Positions 36,071 through 49,567 are shown, numbered from the stretch's first letter. The stretch is 64,000 nucleotides of DNA from Agrocybe praecox (GCA_964017145.1 OZ024845.1:2046001-2110000); one strand, 5' to 3'. Notes: generated from the sequence alone by a model not told the origin. Translations and numbers: made by a program.

Positions 36071-38276
36071 TAAAAGACACAACCGCAACCAGTGATAAAT
36101 CTCACTGATTTTCTGATAGCTTGTCTCTCGTAGGTCTTGCCTTCAACACGAGTAAAGCACAGCCGAACACGTGTCATGTGGCTAAAGGTACAGGAGCCAT
36201 GATAGAGTGAGCGATATTCCGTAATATATTCTATTATTATGTGGGTAGCGTCGTCCAAAGTCTGAGTTAACGTTCAAAAGTGCGCATCTCGTACTTCATT
36301 TCCAAGAACAAACCACATCGAGGTCGTATCACCCAGCACTGACCGACACCACATCCTCTTTATCATCCCCTCCTCTTATCCTTCCTCTCCCAGATACCCA
36401 ACACGATCCCAACACCCAAAGCACCCAAATATGTACTCAGCAGTACGGCCCAAATGACAATAGCATACGGCTCTTCGTCCATACTTCTAGAAAAATCACC
36501 AGCTCCGCCAATGAGCAAAGGCTTTCCGAGCTGTGCAACGATGAGCGCGATTTCACCACGCGCGACCATGGCAAGGCCGAGGAGGATGAAGGACCGAAGA
36601 CGCGTCGGTTCAACCGTTGGTATTGAGTCAAGCTCGGGCTTGCCGTTGTTTTGCGTTTCGTCGAAGGATAACCCACCCAGAGATAAAGAAGGTGGACCTT
36701 TGTCCGGAGTACATCGTGTGTCTGAGGGATGATGACAAGTCGCTCCGACATTAGTCCCATTTTCTAACCCTCTCAGCTGATCATCATCATCGACAGGGAC
36801 ATCTTCTCTTCTGCCTTCCTCGCGCGTATTCTCGGCCTTGCATTTCCCATTCGCCTTTACTGCATTCCCATTATCATCACCCAAACTTCTTGCTTCATTT
36901 CCAGTCAATGGGCGCCTCGCCTTTGGCTCAGGCCATACAACCGTCCATACCCCAACAGCCATCTTCCCCAAAATCATCAATATCGAGTACACAATTCCGC
37001 GCCATACGACTCGATGCGAAGTTCAGCCTCCAGTCGAGTGCGTAGTGACCAGAGATCCTATAGGTAACGCAGCACCTATCGAAGCGAAAAATATCGGTCT
37101 AAGGAGCAGAGTGAGAATGAGTTCCAGATGTTTGGTGAAGGCAAGGAGTGTGGCATTGGCACCTTCGTTCAATTCTGGGGATGGTGTGATTGGGATATGC
37201 TCCGCATCTTTCTCGATGTTGCTGGAGACGTACGCCAGAAACCCGCCTGCCAAATAAGCCCCAAAGAGCTTGCTCGTTCCGGCGTATTTCGAGCCAGCCA
37301 CAACTGCCGAGAGACATATGGCGATGAGGAAAAGTTGCGTTCGTGTATCGCACAACATAACAGAGAAATTCATCGTCGTTAGGTTTCTGCCTCTGATGAC
37401 TCGCGACATGGGTAGTTTGAAGGAAGTCATCTTCTGCACACATTTGCTCACAATCCACCCAAGAAGTGGCGTGCCCATCCCAAGTGCCAGAGAGACTAGA
37501 ATCGGCCTCACGATTGTCTGCCAGGTAACGTCTCCTTTGTGTTCGTCAACTGTGGTATAATCCCGACAATCACCAATCCCACTACATCATCCAACAGCGC
37601 AGCAGCCATAAGCACGCTTCCTACCCTCGTTCAGGCGTAAGCAACGCCAGCGTTGTCCCCAATGAAGTAGAACATAACGCAGCACCTGCCGCAAAACCTT
37701 GCAATGCACTGTAGCCCCACGCTCCATGGAATAAGGCCATGCTAAAAGCAATAGGAAGAAGTATAACGGGCAGTGCCGCCGTACAACTCAGCGCAGCGTT
37801 GGCGAATAGAAGAGATATGTCGGTCGTCAGACCGGCTTCGAATACGATGAGGATGAGCCCGATGTACCCTATATTAATGAACGTGGATTGGATTGTAGGT
37901 GTCAGAAGGCCGGCGAGTCCTGGACCTAGAAGTATCCCTATCAGTAGAGGTCCTAGAAAAGGTGCGTTTGTTATCCATCCTGAGATAGTGGATATGGAGG
38001 AAAGGAGGTAAAGATAGGCGGAGAGAGCGAGAAGGGGAGGGATGTGAGGTGCGGCATATTGGATTTGGTCGTGCGAGGGTAGATCTGAGCTCATTTTACG
38101 GCAGTGATAAACATTTCGCTCTCGTGTTGTGACTTTCTAGACGACTTCAGAATGGTGGTGGCGATGGTAAGAGACAAGGCGCGTTGAGCTTGGCATGGAT
38201 GGAAATCACCAAACGGAACTCGGCCCGGTACCTTCAGAGCTGTTAACTCGAAAGTAATAAAAGACACAACCGCAAC
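36071..38276. repeat. 19-bp direct repeats flanking the antiporter segment
   Basis: 'taaaagacacaaccgcaac' occurs at 36071-36089 and again at 38258-38276. The antiporter pseudogene lies between them. Units 1 and 3 have no antiporter and keep a single, slightly different copy of the motif at about 30288 and 43957, continuing into the same 'tgattcaccac' sequence as the right-hand copy. This fits loss of the antiporter by recombination between direct repeats, or its gain between them. Confidence 0.75.
36363..38094 (-). pseudogene. Cation/H+ antiporter (CPA-type), copy B, disrupted
   Basis: A multi-pass sodium or potassium/proton exchanger homologue. The N-terminal exon (37621-38094) is well preserved: 'GPLLIGILLGPGLAGLL', 'IGYIGLILIVFEAGLTTDI', 'LQGFAAGAALCSTSLGTTL'. 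It then breaks at 'LLTPERG' with a stop. Compared with copy C, about 10 nt are missing near 37620-37640, and a further 4-nt difference follows near 37530. A second in-frame stop (TGA for Gln) lies near 37024 after 'THSTGG'. The C-terminal part (36363-36992) is open and ends in a charged tail. With at least two lesions this copy is unlikely to make a full transporter. Sequencing error cannot be excluded. Confidence 0.8.
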
Positions 38277-40934
38277 TGATTCACCACATCCTCCCGGAAC
38301 ACCTGCCCCGCGTTTAATATAGGGGCATAGGACACAAACACCTATCAGTTTGGCTGTTGGTTCGGAATGACCTAGGAGACGTATGTTTATGTTTGTTTTC
38401 TCTCGCTATTTCTTTTGCTATTATCTTATCTTCTTACTGAATGACTACAAGAGGCCGATCCCGATCACCACCACCCCAGCGTCAAAGCGTTAAAGTCGCA
38501 CTCGCAGGTACCACCCCCGCAGTCGGTTGGATGATTTTCTATGTCCGAGACTATTATCACTACTACTATGTACGCTTCTTCCCCACCTTTCGCCGTGACC
38601 CTCGTCCGTTAATTCGTCAACGGAATGGATCAGACTGGCTGGATGGATCCCCTGCCCACCCGCTACGGCTCGATGAACACAAGGAGCATGCTCAGAAGTC
38701 AGAACAGTCCCCAGCCTAGCTCGAATCTCGAATTCGTCTGCGGACAGCATCCACCGTGGTGGTCCTGGAGGTCTGTTGCCATTCCATGGCCCCCTTTGGG
38801 TTGACGATTGTCCCTATCACCCAATTCCGTCCCTTTCCATCCATTTCGTCGTCGTCGTCGTCATCGTCATGGAGGAGATATTGCCTGAAAAATGCAACAA
38901 CGACGACGACGATCGATCCAGCTTCGCCACACGCGCGAACCAGGGCGAGGTCGTTTGAACTTCGAATCCGCCGTGTTATTACACCCCCACCACGCCCCTT
39001 CGTTCCTGCGGGGCGGGTTGAGGATGGGAAGTCCTGGAGAACTCAGACATGGATAGGATGCGGAGATTCGTGAAGATTTAAAGACGGCCGTGGTATGTTC
39101 CTTATCCCGTTTTCGTTTCGTTTCGTTTTCCTCTTTCTCCTTCCCTCTCTTTCTCACTTTCTACTTAATCGACCACCCATCTGTGTCGTCCGCCCATAGG
39201 GCTTGCTTCGCCTTTTTGTATATTAACATGATTCCCTTCCCTTTCATTAATCATTCTTTATTCCCTTTTCTCCTCCAATTTTCCTCTTCCCTTCAACTAA
39301 CCCATCCTTCCTCTCCTGTCTCCTCCTTCTAGGACCCGGCTCAACCCAACCCAACCCAACCCCCTCTCCTTCCAAAACCAAAACGAAAAACGAACACGTT
39401 AGGCTTAGGCTCGATTCGACATGACATCATCGCAACGAATTTCATTTATCAACCTTCCCAACTCGTCAAACTTGGGGCTTCGAATGTACCGCCTGTACTC
39501 AGCAATGCACCAGCAGCGGGTACTACCCGTTCTTCTCAACCTCCAACAGGAGTCCAGGACTCATCAATATCAATGGCAGTGCGGGCGGGCAGGCAGGTCA
39601 GGCACTGGTTCGACCAATCGAAGTTAGCCTCGGACGCGGACGCTTGATGTCGTGCACTGGGTAGGCGTGTGGTGGTGGTGGAGACGCGCCTGCGCCTGCG
39701 ACTGGTACTGTTACTACTTCTACTTCTGCCGGTACCTCTTGGGAATACAGGGCCGGTAGAAGTGCGACTCGGATTGGATTTGGAGGGGTGTTGTGGGCAT
39801 CAGAGAACTTGGCGGGAGATACGTCTTCACCTGCGCCGTTATCGATTCACGAACTACGACGGTGACGGTGACGGCGACGACAGAGACAAGGCGGCCGCTA
39901 TCATCATCGTCAAGAAGAATTTGTTCAACGCTCGACGCTTAGTAGGCACCCCAACATGGAAGTAGAATCAATATGGGCCTCCATACCAGCACGGCACAGG
40001 ACATTCTTGGGCGCTGAGCTCGAACACGACTGACATCGTCAAAAAGGGCCCGGCGTGGCTGCTTTGATTGCTAGTCTTGAAAGATGGACGTTGCATATTG
40101 CATATCGAAAGCTCATCAGGATCAGACTCTGGAAATTACGCAGCACTTTCTCCTACGCCGACTATGTATCACTGTCAGCAGCACATCTCAGAGCCCCGCA
40201 GAAGCAACGCCTACTTCAACCACCCCCGTCTATGACAAGGACTACTGACATATCAGGTTTTTCGACTCGCAGTCCAGCTTGAACGAGGATGTTAAATCAG
40301 AGCCAATATCGACTGCTATAAGAGCACAGCCACAGCCACATGCAACCACGGGCAGAAACTCAAGCGCTCAGGGAGACTCGGTCAAACCTATGTCGGCATT
40401 CTGGGTGGTCCAGGCCAGGCAGAGGAGGATGTAGGATCAGCTGTTTCTGAGCGTACAATGGCTGGAGCGGCTTTTGTATGGTGGCATTCATAGTAGTAAT
40501 TTGGGAAATCGACACTTCATGGTATGTCCTTATTTCTTCTTCGCCCACCTGGCTGGAGCTGCGATCTTTTGTCTCCGAGGATGTTGTAGAGCTCCTCTCC
40601 CACATGATCACGCCCTATTCCTTTTTGCATTTATTTTTCTTCCTGTTCTTGCTCGTTCTCAGATTTCAAGCTGACCACTTTCCGTTTTTCTGTTTTCTTT
40701 TTCAAAGGCCACCCTAATCCTCCAGAGTCGCTGGTTAGTGGTCTATTCTCTAACATACTCGACAGCTCGTTGATCACAAACTCGATAGCCGTACTAGTAT
40801 CCTGGACTGGCATCTGAGCCGGCTACAGGATCCTCGATTGAGGGCATCTCCACGTCCTGGCTTGTCTGTAGCATATGTTCTTCAGATCACGCTCTTTCTT
40901 GCTCTGGTAGTCTTTCCCTCAATTCCATCAGCGA
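38277..40934. repeat. Array spacer, copy 2
   Basis: Same module as 30288-33047. The plus-strand frame starting at 38441 ('MTTRGRSRSPPPQRQSVKVA') stays open longer than in the other copies, 92 codons. The candidate exon 'DAEIREDLK' to 'DPAQPNP' can be joined over the same pyrimidine-rich intron (about 39093-39332). Later frames disagree with copies 1 and 3 through small indels, for example near 40378, where the homologous tail frame seen at 32383 is interrupted. No identified product. Confidence 0.55.
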
Positions 40935-41003
40935 TTTGAAAGCTCGATTTATTGACATTCTTTTACTTGGGCACATCCGATAGTTGACACCTGTCCTTGC
41001 CAT

Positions 41004-43798
41004 TTAGTCGAACCTCTTTCTCTTCCTGCTTCCTTCTTAGTTTGCACAAACGTTAGTTAAATTATCACAAATATAAACATGCAGTTCATACCTGCTTCTG
41101 AGTCTGGACTACCGGCTTCAGATTCCATTCTGTTCAAGTATTCGTTCATTGCTCGGCGTGCCCTCCGCTTAAGAGTTGGGAACATCATAGACGCAAAGGC
41201 TTTCTTGCAAAATTCGATAACTTCTAGATCTGGTCCTGCCATTGGGAGAATTTTTGGGAGATATTCCAGATAATCTATATTGCAATTCCAGTATCTGCGC
41301 CAAGCAGCAATCCGCGATCTGCGAACCCTGTCATATTCAAGCGCGTAGTAATATTCACCCGACCAGCAGGTCGACAGCTCGTGCATACCCGCGTTCGGCA
41401 GTGCGGGGAACTTGATTTTGCGGGGTTCTTCATGGGTGGAAAGATAATTCCGTTCGAGTCGCCATATATCGTAGTGGGACAAAACAGGTCTCTTCTCGTA
41501 TTTCCGGATATTGTAAAATGAGTTACGCATATGCCATTTCCACGGACGACTCTTTCTTGTTTTCCTGTAGATGCCTTCGAGATGGAGAGGCATCTTCGCT
41601 TCGACCTTTGCAATACAGTCTACATCACAAAGATATTTGAGACAGTGCAATACTGCCCTGGAAACAATGCGAGATCGTTCAGAAACGGTAAGAATCTTGT
41701 GGAAGCCGTCACGGAGTAGTCGCCTAATATCGTGGAAGTCGGCATTTGACAGTGTCATGGAGCCCTGCTGTTAGGGCCCGGTCCAGAACATCCAAAGGCC
41801 AATTATACGTCCCGTATTGCATGCGTCGGTTGCCTGCCTTGATACAATTATTGACAAAGTAAAAATTCCCTCCCAGGTCGTTAAATCCGTCTTCGGTACG
41901 AAGATACCATAGCACCCACTGGAACAGGGTGGCTAGATATTGATTATAAAAATCATCACTGGCATACCTGTAGTGCTGCCGTTTCTAATACTTCTCATGA
42001 GTAAATATCCGCGCAAAAGTTTATTGAGAAAAACCCACAAGTTGTCGCAGTATAAAATTTATGCCTTCAGCAAACTCGCTCTCGCTACATGTTTTAGAGG
42101 TGTGGCTGAGAAAAAGATCCTGGAAAAAAGATTCCATGGGAAACTGTACGATCGCATCGAAGACCGCTCCTTGCATGGCTTCAGTGCAGGTAAGGATAGC
42201 TTCTACGAGCTCATCAGATTCATCATTTATTGGATGTGGGCAATCAGTTCCATAACGTATGTTCTCGAAAAATCGACAATCTTGACGCCGAGCTATAGAA
42301 AGAGTGCCAAGATCAGTAATAGTAAGAAGTGTCAAATAATGACATACTTGAGAATATCTGAAGTGAACGGATAAAGTGGGATGCTCTTGTGTCTGCAGAG
42401 CTCATCAAGTAGAGGCCCTGAGATCGAGATTCATCAAAAAGAAAGTCCTCAAAAGATTTGTGCAAGAGATACAAGCGACAAAAGGTTTCGTTAAAATTAC
42501 TGCTCATGGACACAATACTTGCAAGATCCAACAGTATATCTTCCACGTCCCCATCTTCTGATTCAACGTACGCCTCAATAACGGGAACCGAAATATGTTG
42601 ATACATTGCGGCATAACCCAGTATCTTAACGGCCAAAAATGCGTCCTTCGTGGATTGAAGAATCTGAGTGTAAAGTGCATCCAATTGAACAAACGGAAGA
42701 TCATTTTCTTTCGGTGGTCGAAGGCCGAGCACAATTGCAAGTCGCTGATGAGGTCTATGATTATGAGATTTTGTGAAATTGATGACGGTGGAGGCGTAGA
42801 TAAATTGACCGGATGATGTTTTCACAAGCTGTTTGATGTTGTCTTCACCAGGCCAGTCTTCAGGTATTGAAGACTTGCGAACATGGTCTTCGCGGATCTC
42901 CTGGAAATTATCAAGCAAATATTTCTCGATGTCTTTCTGAGAGGCATATTCATTTCCCAGGGATATTTTGAAGACCATTGGATTCATTTGAGCTCCATGA
43001 ATACAATTCGTGATGTTGCTTTCCGGACGGCTGCAGATGAGGAATCGAATGGGACACGGGGAGTATGATTTTATGAGATGCTGGACGGTCTCCAAAATAT
43101 CGCGCTGGCTGGACTTGTCTATGCATTCGTCCAAACCGTCTAGAACTATAAGACGAGGAGTAATCTGAGCCTCCTGGCCATAGAATATCAATAAGGGGTC
43201 CATCACAAGTGATGCGAATTGTGTTCGTAAGGATTTGTTGAAAATGAGTGGATCGTAGGCGATATAATTCGAAACCGCGGTGCGTATAGTAGGGTGAATA
43301 CCGCAAATCTGGTAAGCGATAGTTGCGACAAGACGCTGAGAATGATTCCTCGTGGAATCGCCTGAACTGAAAAAGAAACTGGCGAGCAGCGTTCTTTCCA
43401 GTGAGCAGCGCTCGCAGACACTTCTCCCGATGGCGGATTTCCCAGCGCCGGCGGCTCCGGTGAGCCAGTTGACGCCCTTTTCACGAGTACCTGGGTATAC
43501 TCCTGCAAGCCAGTCCATGATGGCCTGTATTACTGCGACACGTGTTCCAGGATGGCACTTTGGTGGGTCGAAGATGTGACCGGAATTATGAAGTGCATTT
43601 GGCGCTACGACCTCCAGAAGTCTGTCATATCCATCTGAAGGACGATAATATTATATTTGGCAATTGGACAGAATACTGTTGCGTACCCTTGGCTCCACTG
43701 TGAAAATGGGAGTGTTGAATGTTGTTGAACGCACCACCATTGATAGTAAAGCCTTGCGATCCTTGGAAGAATGATCCCGACAGTGGATTTCCGTCCAT
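41004..43798 (-). pseudogene. STAND NTPase with NACHT domain, copy 3, frameshifted
   Basis: Third array member. Predicted exons 43687-43798, 42348-43634, 42039-42292, 41092-41984 and 41004-41035 total 2578 nt, which is not a multiple of three. The cause is visible near 41756: the other copies read 'gacaccgtgtcagat' or similar after the Asp-Thr-Val codons, while this copy lacks 2 nt ('gacactgtcaaat'). The NACHT domain is unbroken, with 'GAAGAGKSAIG' and 'LIVLDGLDEC', so a truncated protein with NTPase but without the C-terminal third could still be made. N-terminus 'TINGGAFNNIQHSHFHSG' resembles copy 1; the middle resembles copy 2. The variable segment has 'STCWSGEYYYALEYDR'. Confidence 0.82.
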
Positions 43799-43892
43799 GG
43801 AATTGCGTGAGGACTGTACTAATGAGCGGAATATTTATGTGGGGAAGTGCGCAGAAGATTCAAAAGAAACCTGCGTGGGGAACATGTACGCA

Positions 43893-43911
43893 TGTATATA
43901 AGTACCCCTGC
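43893..43911 (-). promoter_or_regulatory. TATA-type core promoter of NACHT copy 3
   Basis: Plus-strand 'gtatataagtacccctgc' lies about 95-110 bp upstream of the start at 43798. The surrounding sequence matches copy 1, including the downstream 'ttctcgaagctatgccgag' block. Confidence 0.55.
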
Positions 43912-43956
43912 TTCTCGAAGCTATGCCGAGTTGCACAGCTCTTCTCGTAGTACGGC

Positions 43957-46654
43957 TCTGCAAGACACAACCGCAACTGATTCACCACAGCCTCCCAGAA
44001 CACCTGCATTGCGTTTAATATAGGGGCATAACGGAAATCTCACTTATTTTCCGATAGGTTGTCTCTCGCAATTCCTTCAAAATTTTGTAGTCCTATCAAG
44101 CCTCGCCGAGATCACCGTCCATTTCTCACGATATAGAGTCGATATTTATGTGTATCATATTTTCTCTCGCTGTTTCTTTTGCTATTCGTATTGGATCTTA
44201 TCTTCTTACTGAATGACTACAGGAGGCCGATCCCGATGACCACCACCTCACCGTCAAAGCTTTAAAGTCGCACTCGCAGGTACCACGCCCGCAGTCGGTT
44301 GGATGGACTTCAATGTCCGAGACTACTGCCACTACTACTACACTTCTTCACCACCTTTTGCCGCAACCCTCGTCCGTTAAATCGTCGATGGAATGGATCG
44401 GACAGGCTGGATCCTCTGCCAAGCTGGTATGGCTCATTGAACACAAGGAGCATGCTCAAAAGTCAGAACACTCCCCAGCTTAGTTCGAATTCGTGTATTA
44501 CCTTGCGACTTGCCATTCCATGGCTTCCTTTGGCGTCCCTATCGCCCCATTCCGTCCCTATACATCCATTTCGTCGTCGTCGTCCTCATCGTCATTCATC
44601 GACATCGACATCGGCCAGGAGATACAGCATGCAACATACGACGACGACGACGATCGATTTGGCTTCGCCACACGCGCGAACCAGGGCGAGGTCGTTCGAA
44701 CTTGGAATCTGCCGTGTTATTACACCCCCACCACGCCCCTTCGTTCATGCGGGGCGGGTTGACGAGGATGAAAAGTCCTGCAGAAGTAGGACGTGGATAG
44801 GATGCGGAGATTCGTGAAGATCTAAAGGCGGCCGTGGTGTGTTCCTTTCTTATCCCGTCTTCGTTTTCGTTTTCCATTTCCTCTTTCCCCTTCTCTCTCT
44901 CACACACACTTTCTACTTCATTGACTATCCATCTGTGTCATCCGCCCATAGAGCTTGCTTCGCCTTTTTGTATGTTAACAAGATTCCCTTCCATTCCTAT
45001 CATTCCTTATTCCCTTTTCTTTTCCTCCAATTTTCCTCTTCCCCTCAACTAACCCATCCTTCCGCTCCTGTCTCCTCCTTCTAGGACCCAGCTCAACCCA
45101 ACCCAACCCAACCTCCTCTCCTTCCAAAACCAAGGCGAAAAACGAGCACGTTAGGCTTAGGCTCGATTCGACATGACATCCTCTCAACGAATTTCATGTA
45201 CCAACCTTCCCAACTCGTCAAACTTGGGCTTCGAATGTACCGCCTGTACTCAGCAATGCACCAGCATCGGGTCCTACCCGTTCTTCTCGACCTCCAACAG
45301 GAGTCCAGGCCTCAGGACTCATCAATATCAACGGCGGTGCGGGCGGGCAGGCAAGCCAGGCACTGGTTCGACCGATCCAAGTTAGCCTCGGACGCGGACG
45401 CTTGATGTCGTGCACTGGGTAGGCGTATGGTGGTGGTGGAGACGCGCCTGCGCCTGCGACTGGTACTACTATTACTCCTGCCGGTACCTCTTGGGAATAC
45501 AGGACCGGTAGAAGTGCGATTGGATTTGGAGGGGTGTTGTGAGCATCTGAGAGCTCGACGGGAGATACGTCTTCACCTGCGCCGTTATAGATTCACGAAC
45601 TACGACGATGACGGTGACAGTGATGACATAGACAAAGCGGCCGCTATCAAGAGGAATTTAGTCAACGCTCGATGCTTAGTAGGCACCCCAACATGGAAGT
45701 AGAATCAATATGGGCCTCCATACCAGCACGGCACAGGGCACTCTTGGGCGCTGAGCTCGAACACGACAAGCTCCCGACGTGGCTGCTTTGATCGCTGGTC
45801 CTGAAGGAATCGATAGACGTTGCGTATCGCGTATTGGAAGCTCATCAGAATCGGACTCTGGACATTACGCAGCACTTTCTCCTACGTCGACTATGTATCA
45901 CTGTCAGCAGCACATCTGAGAGCCCCGCAGAAGCAACTCCCACTTCGACCACCCCCGTCTACGACAAGGACTACTGACATATCAGCTTTTTTGACTCGCA
46001 GTCCAGCTTGAACGAGGATGTTAAATCAGAACCAATATCGACGGTTATAAGAGCACAGCCACAGCCACATCCAACCACGGGGAGAAACTCAAGCGCTCAG
46101 GGAGAAGGTCAAACCTATGTCGATATTCTGGGTAGTCCAGGCCAGGCAGAGGAGGATGTAGGATCGGCTGTTGCTGAGCGTACAATGGCTAGAGCGGCTT
46201 TTGTATGGTGGCATTCATAGTAGTAATTTGGGAAATCGACACTTCATGGTATGTCTTTATTTCTTCTTCGCCCACCTGGCTGGAGCTGCGATCTTTTGTC
46301 TCCGAGGATGTTGTAGAGCTCATCTCCCACACGACCACACCCTATTCCTTTCTGCATTTATTTTTCTTCTTGTCCTTGCTCGTTCTCAGATTTCAAGCTG
46401 ACCACCTTCTGTTTCTCTGTTTTCTTTTTTCAAGCGTCGCCCTAATCCTCCGGAGTCGCTGGTTAGTGGTCTATTCTCTAACATACTCGACAGCTCGTTG
46501 ATCACAAACTAGATAGCCGTACTTGGTATCTGAGCCGGCTACAGGATCCTCGATTGAGGGTATCTCCACGTCCTGGTTTGCCTGTAGCATATGTTCTTTA
46601 GATCGCGCTCTCTTTTTCTGGTAGTCCTTCCCTCAATTCCATCAGCGATTTGAA
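43957..46654. repeat. Array spacer, copy 3
   Basis: Third copy of the spacer module. The homologue of the 30561 frame is interrupted after eight codons (a TGA within 'cgatgaccacc'). Another frame, 44299-44817, is open for 172 codons here but not in the other copies. The 3' piece 'NEDVKSEPISTVIRAQPQ' at 46008-46220 is preserved as in copy 1. The pattern of different open frames in different copies argues against a constrained protein over most of the module. Confidence 0.55.
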
Positions 46655-46717
46655 AGCTTAATTTATTGAAACTCTTTTACTTCTGCACATCCGATAGTTG
46701 ACACCTGCCCTTGCCAT

Positions 46718-49469
46718 TCAGTCAAATCTCTTTCTCTTCCTGCCGCTCTCTTAGTTTGCACAAACGTTAGTTAGATTATCACAAATATGATCATGCCGTT
46801 CATACCTACTTCTGAGTCTGGAATACCGGTTTCAGATCCCATTCTCTTCAAGTATTCGTATATTGCTCGGCGTGCCCTCCGGCTAAGAGTTGGGAATTTC
46901 ATAGCCATGGGTAGAAAGGCTTTCTTGCAAAATTTGATGACGTCTGGATCTGGTCCTGCCATTGGTAGAATTTTTGGGAAATATTCCAGATAATCTATAT
47001 AGCAATTCCAGTATTGTTGCCGAGCAATAATTTGCTCATGGCTAGTCAGGTGAGGTGGTGGCAGGATGAAGTTCCACGCTTCTTGCATATCCGCGATCAG
47101 TTGTCGGGAAAACTTGATTTTGAGGGGTTTTTTAGAGGTGGAAAGATAATGGGACAAAACAGGTCTCTTCTCGTATTTCCGGATATTGTAAAATAAGGTA
47201 CGCATATGCCATTTCCAAGGACGACTGTTTCTTGTTTTCCTGTGGATGCCTTCGAGATGGAGAGCCATCTTCGCTTCGACTTCTTCATCACAGTCTACAT
47301 CACAGTCTACTTCACAAAGATATTTGAGACAGTACAATACTGCCCTGGAAACAATGCGAGATCGTTCAGAAACGGTAAGAATCTTGTGGAAGCCGTCACG
47401 GAGTAGTGGCCTAATATCGTGAAATCTGGCATCTGACACAGTGTCATGGAGCCCTGCTCTCAGGGCCTGGTCCAGAGAAAACAAAGGCCTAAGATGCTTC
47501 GTGAATTGCGTGCGTACGTTGGCTGTCTTGATACAATCATTGACAAAGAAAAAATTCCCTTGCAGGTCGTTAAACCCGTCTTCTGTACGAAGATGCCATA
47601 GCACGTAATGGAACAGGGTTGCTAGATATTGATTATAAAAATCGTCATACCTATATTGCTGCTGTTTCTAATACTTCTCATGAGTAAATATACGGGCAAT
47701 TTATTGAGAAAAACCCACAAGTGCTCCCAGTATAAAATTTATTTGTGTAGCAAACTGGCTCTCACTACAATTATCATCAATGTCGTTGGGACAAAGATCC
47801 TGCAAAAAGGATTCCATGGGAAACTGTACGATCGCATCGAAGACCGCCGCTTGCACGGCTTCAGTGCAGGTAGGGATAGCTTCTACGAGCTCCTGCGAAT
47901 GATAATTTATTGGATGTGGGCAATCAATATAATAACGTCTGTTCTGCAGAAATCGACAATCTTGACGCCGAGCTATAGAAAGAGTGCCAATATCAGTGAT
48001 AGTAAGAAGTGTCAAATAATGACATACTTGAGAATATCTCAAGTGAACGGATAAAGTGGGATGCTCTTGTGTCTGCAGAGCTCATCAAGTAGAGGCCTTG
48101 GCATCGAGATTCATCAAAAAGAAAGTCCTCAAGAGACTTGTGCAGGAGATACAAGCGACAAAAGGTTTCATCTTCATCCCTTCTCATGGACACAATACTT
48201 GCAAGATCCAAGAGTATATCTTCCACCTCCCCATCTTCTGATTGAAGGTACACCTCAATAACGGGAACCGAAATATTTTGATACATCGCGACATAACCCA
48301 GTATCTTAACGGCCAAAAATGCGTCCTTCGTGGATTGAACAATCTGAGTGTAAAGTGCATCCAATTGGACAAATGGAAGATCATTTTCTTTCGGTGGTCG
48401 AAGCCCGAGCACAATTGCAAGCCGCTGGTCAGGTCTATAATTATGAGATTTTGTGAAATTGACGACGGTCGAGGCATAGATAAACTGTCCAGATGATGTT
48501 TCCACAAGCTGTTCGATATTGTCTTCACCAGGCCAGCCTTCAGGTATTGAATGCTTGCGAACATGGCCCTCCCGTATCTCCTGGAAATTATCGCGCAAAT
48601 ATTTCGCAATGTCTTTGTTAGGGGCATATTCATCTCCCAGGGATATTTTGAAGACCATTGGATTCATTTGAGCTCCATGAATAATATTCTTGATGTTGCT
48701 TTCTGGACGACTGCAGATGAGGAATCGAATGGGACACGGGGAGTATGTTTTTATGAGATGCCCGATGGTCTCCAAAATATCGCGCTGGCTGGAGTGGTCT
48801 ATGCATTCGTCCAAACCGTCTAGGACTATAAGACGAGGAGCATTCTGAGCCTCCTGGCCATAGAATTTCAATAAGGGGTCCATTACAAGTGATGCGAATT
48901 GTGTTCGTAAGGATTTGTTGAAAATGAGTGGATCGTAGGCAATATAATTGGAGACCGCGGTTCGTATAGTAGGGTGAATACCGCAAATCTGGTAAGCGAT
49001 AGTTGCGACAAGATGCTGAGAATGATTCCTCGTGGAATCGCCTGACCTGAAAAAGAAACTGGCGAGCAGCGTTCTTTCCAGTGAGCAGCGCTCGCAGACA
49101 CTTCTCCCGATGGCGGATTTCCCAGCCCCGGCAGCTCCAGTGAGCCAGTTGACGGCCTTTTCACGAGTACCTGGGTGAACTCCTGCAAGCCAGTCCATGA
49201 TGGCCTGTATTACTGCCACACGTGTTCCCGGATGGCACTTTGGTGGGTCGAAGATGTGACCGGAATTATGAAGTGCATTTGGCGCTACAACCTCCAGAAG
49301 TCTGTCATATCCATCTGAAGGTCTATATTATTTTATTTCGCAATTGGACAGAATACTGTTGCATACCCTTGGCTCCACTGTGAGGTTGTTGAATGCTGAA
49401 CGTACCACCATTGATAGTAAAGCCTTGCGATCCTTGGAAGAATGCTCCCGACAGTCGATTCCCGTCCAT
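46718..49469 (-). CDS. STAND NTPase with NACHT domain, copy 4 (intact)
   Basis: Fourth array member. Exons 49367-49469, 48028-49314, 47719-47972, 46806-47667 and 46718-46749 total 2538 nt, an open frame of 845 residues. N-terminus and promoter are those of copy 2, while part of the NACHT-distal region ('EQLVETSSGQFIYASTVVNF') is that of copy 1. Walker A and B motifs are intact. The C-terminal half is the most divergent: an acidic 'VDCDVDCDEEVEAK' insertion, and a variable segment reading 'AWNFILPPPHLTSHEQII' where the other copies have Arg/Tyr-rich sequence. Ends 'GRKRKRFD'. Same likely role as copy 1. Confidence 0.88.
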
Positions 49470-49567
49470 TAAATATCGTCGAATTGCGTGAGGACTATAC
49501 TAATGAGCGGAATATTTATATGGGGAAGTGGGCAGAAGAGAAACCTGCGTGGGGAACATGTGCGCCG

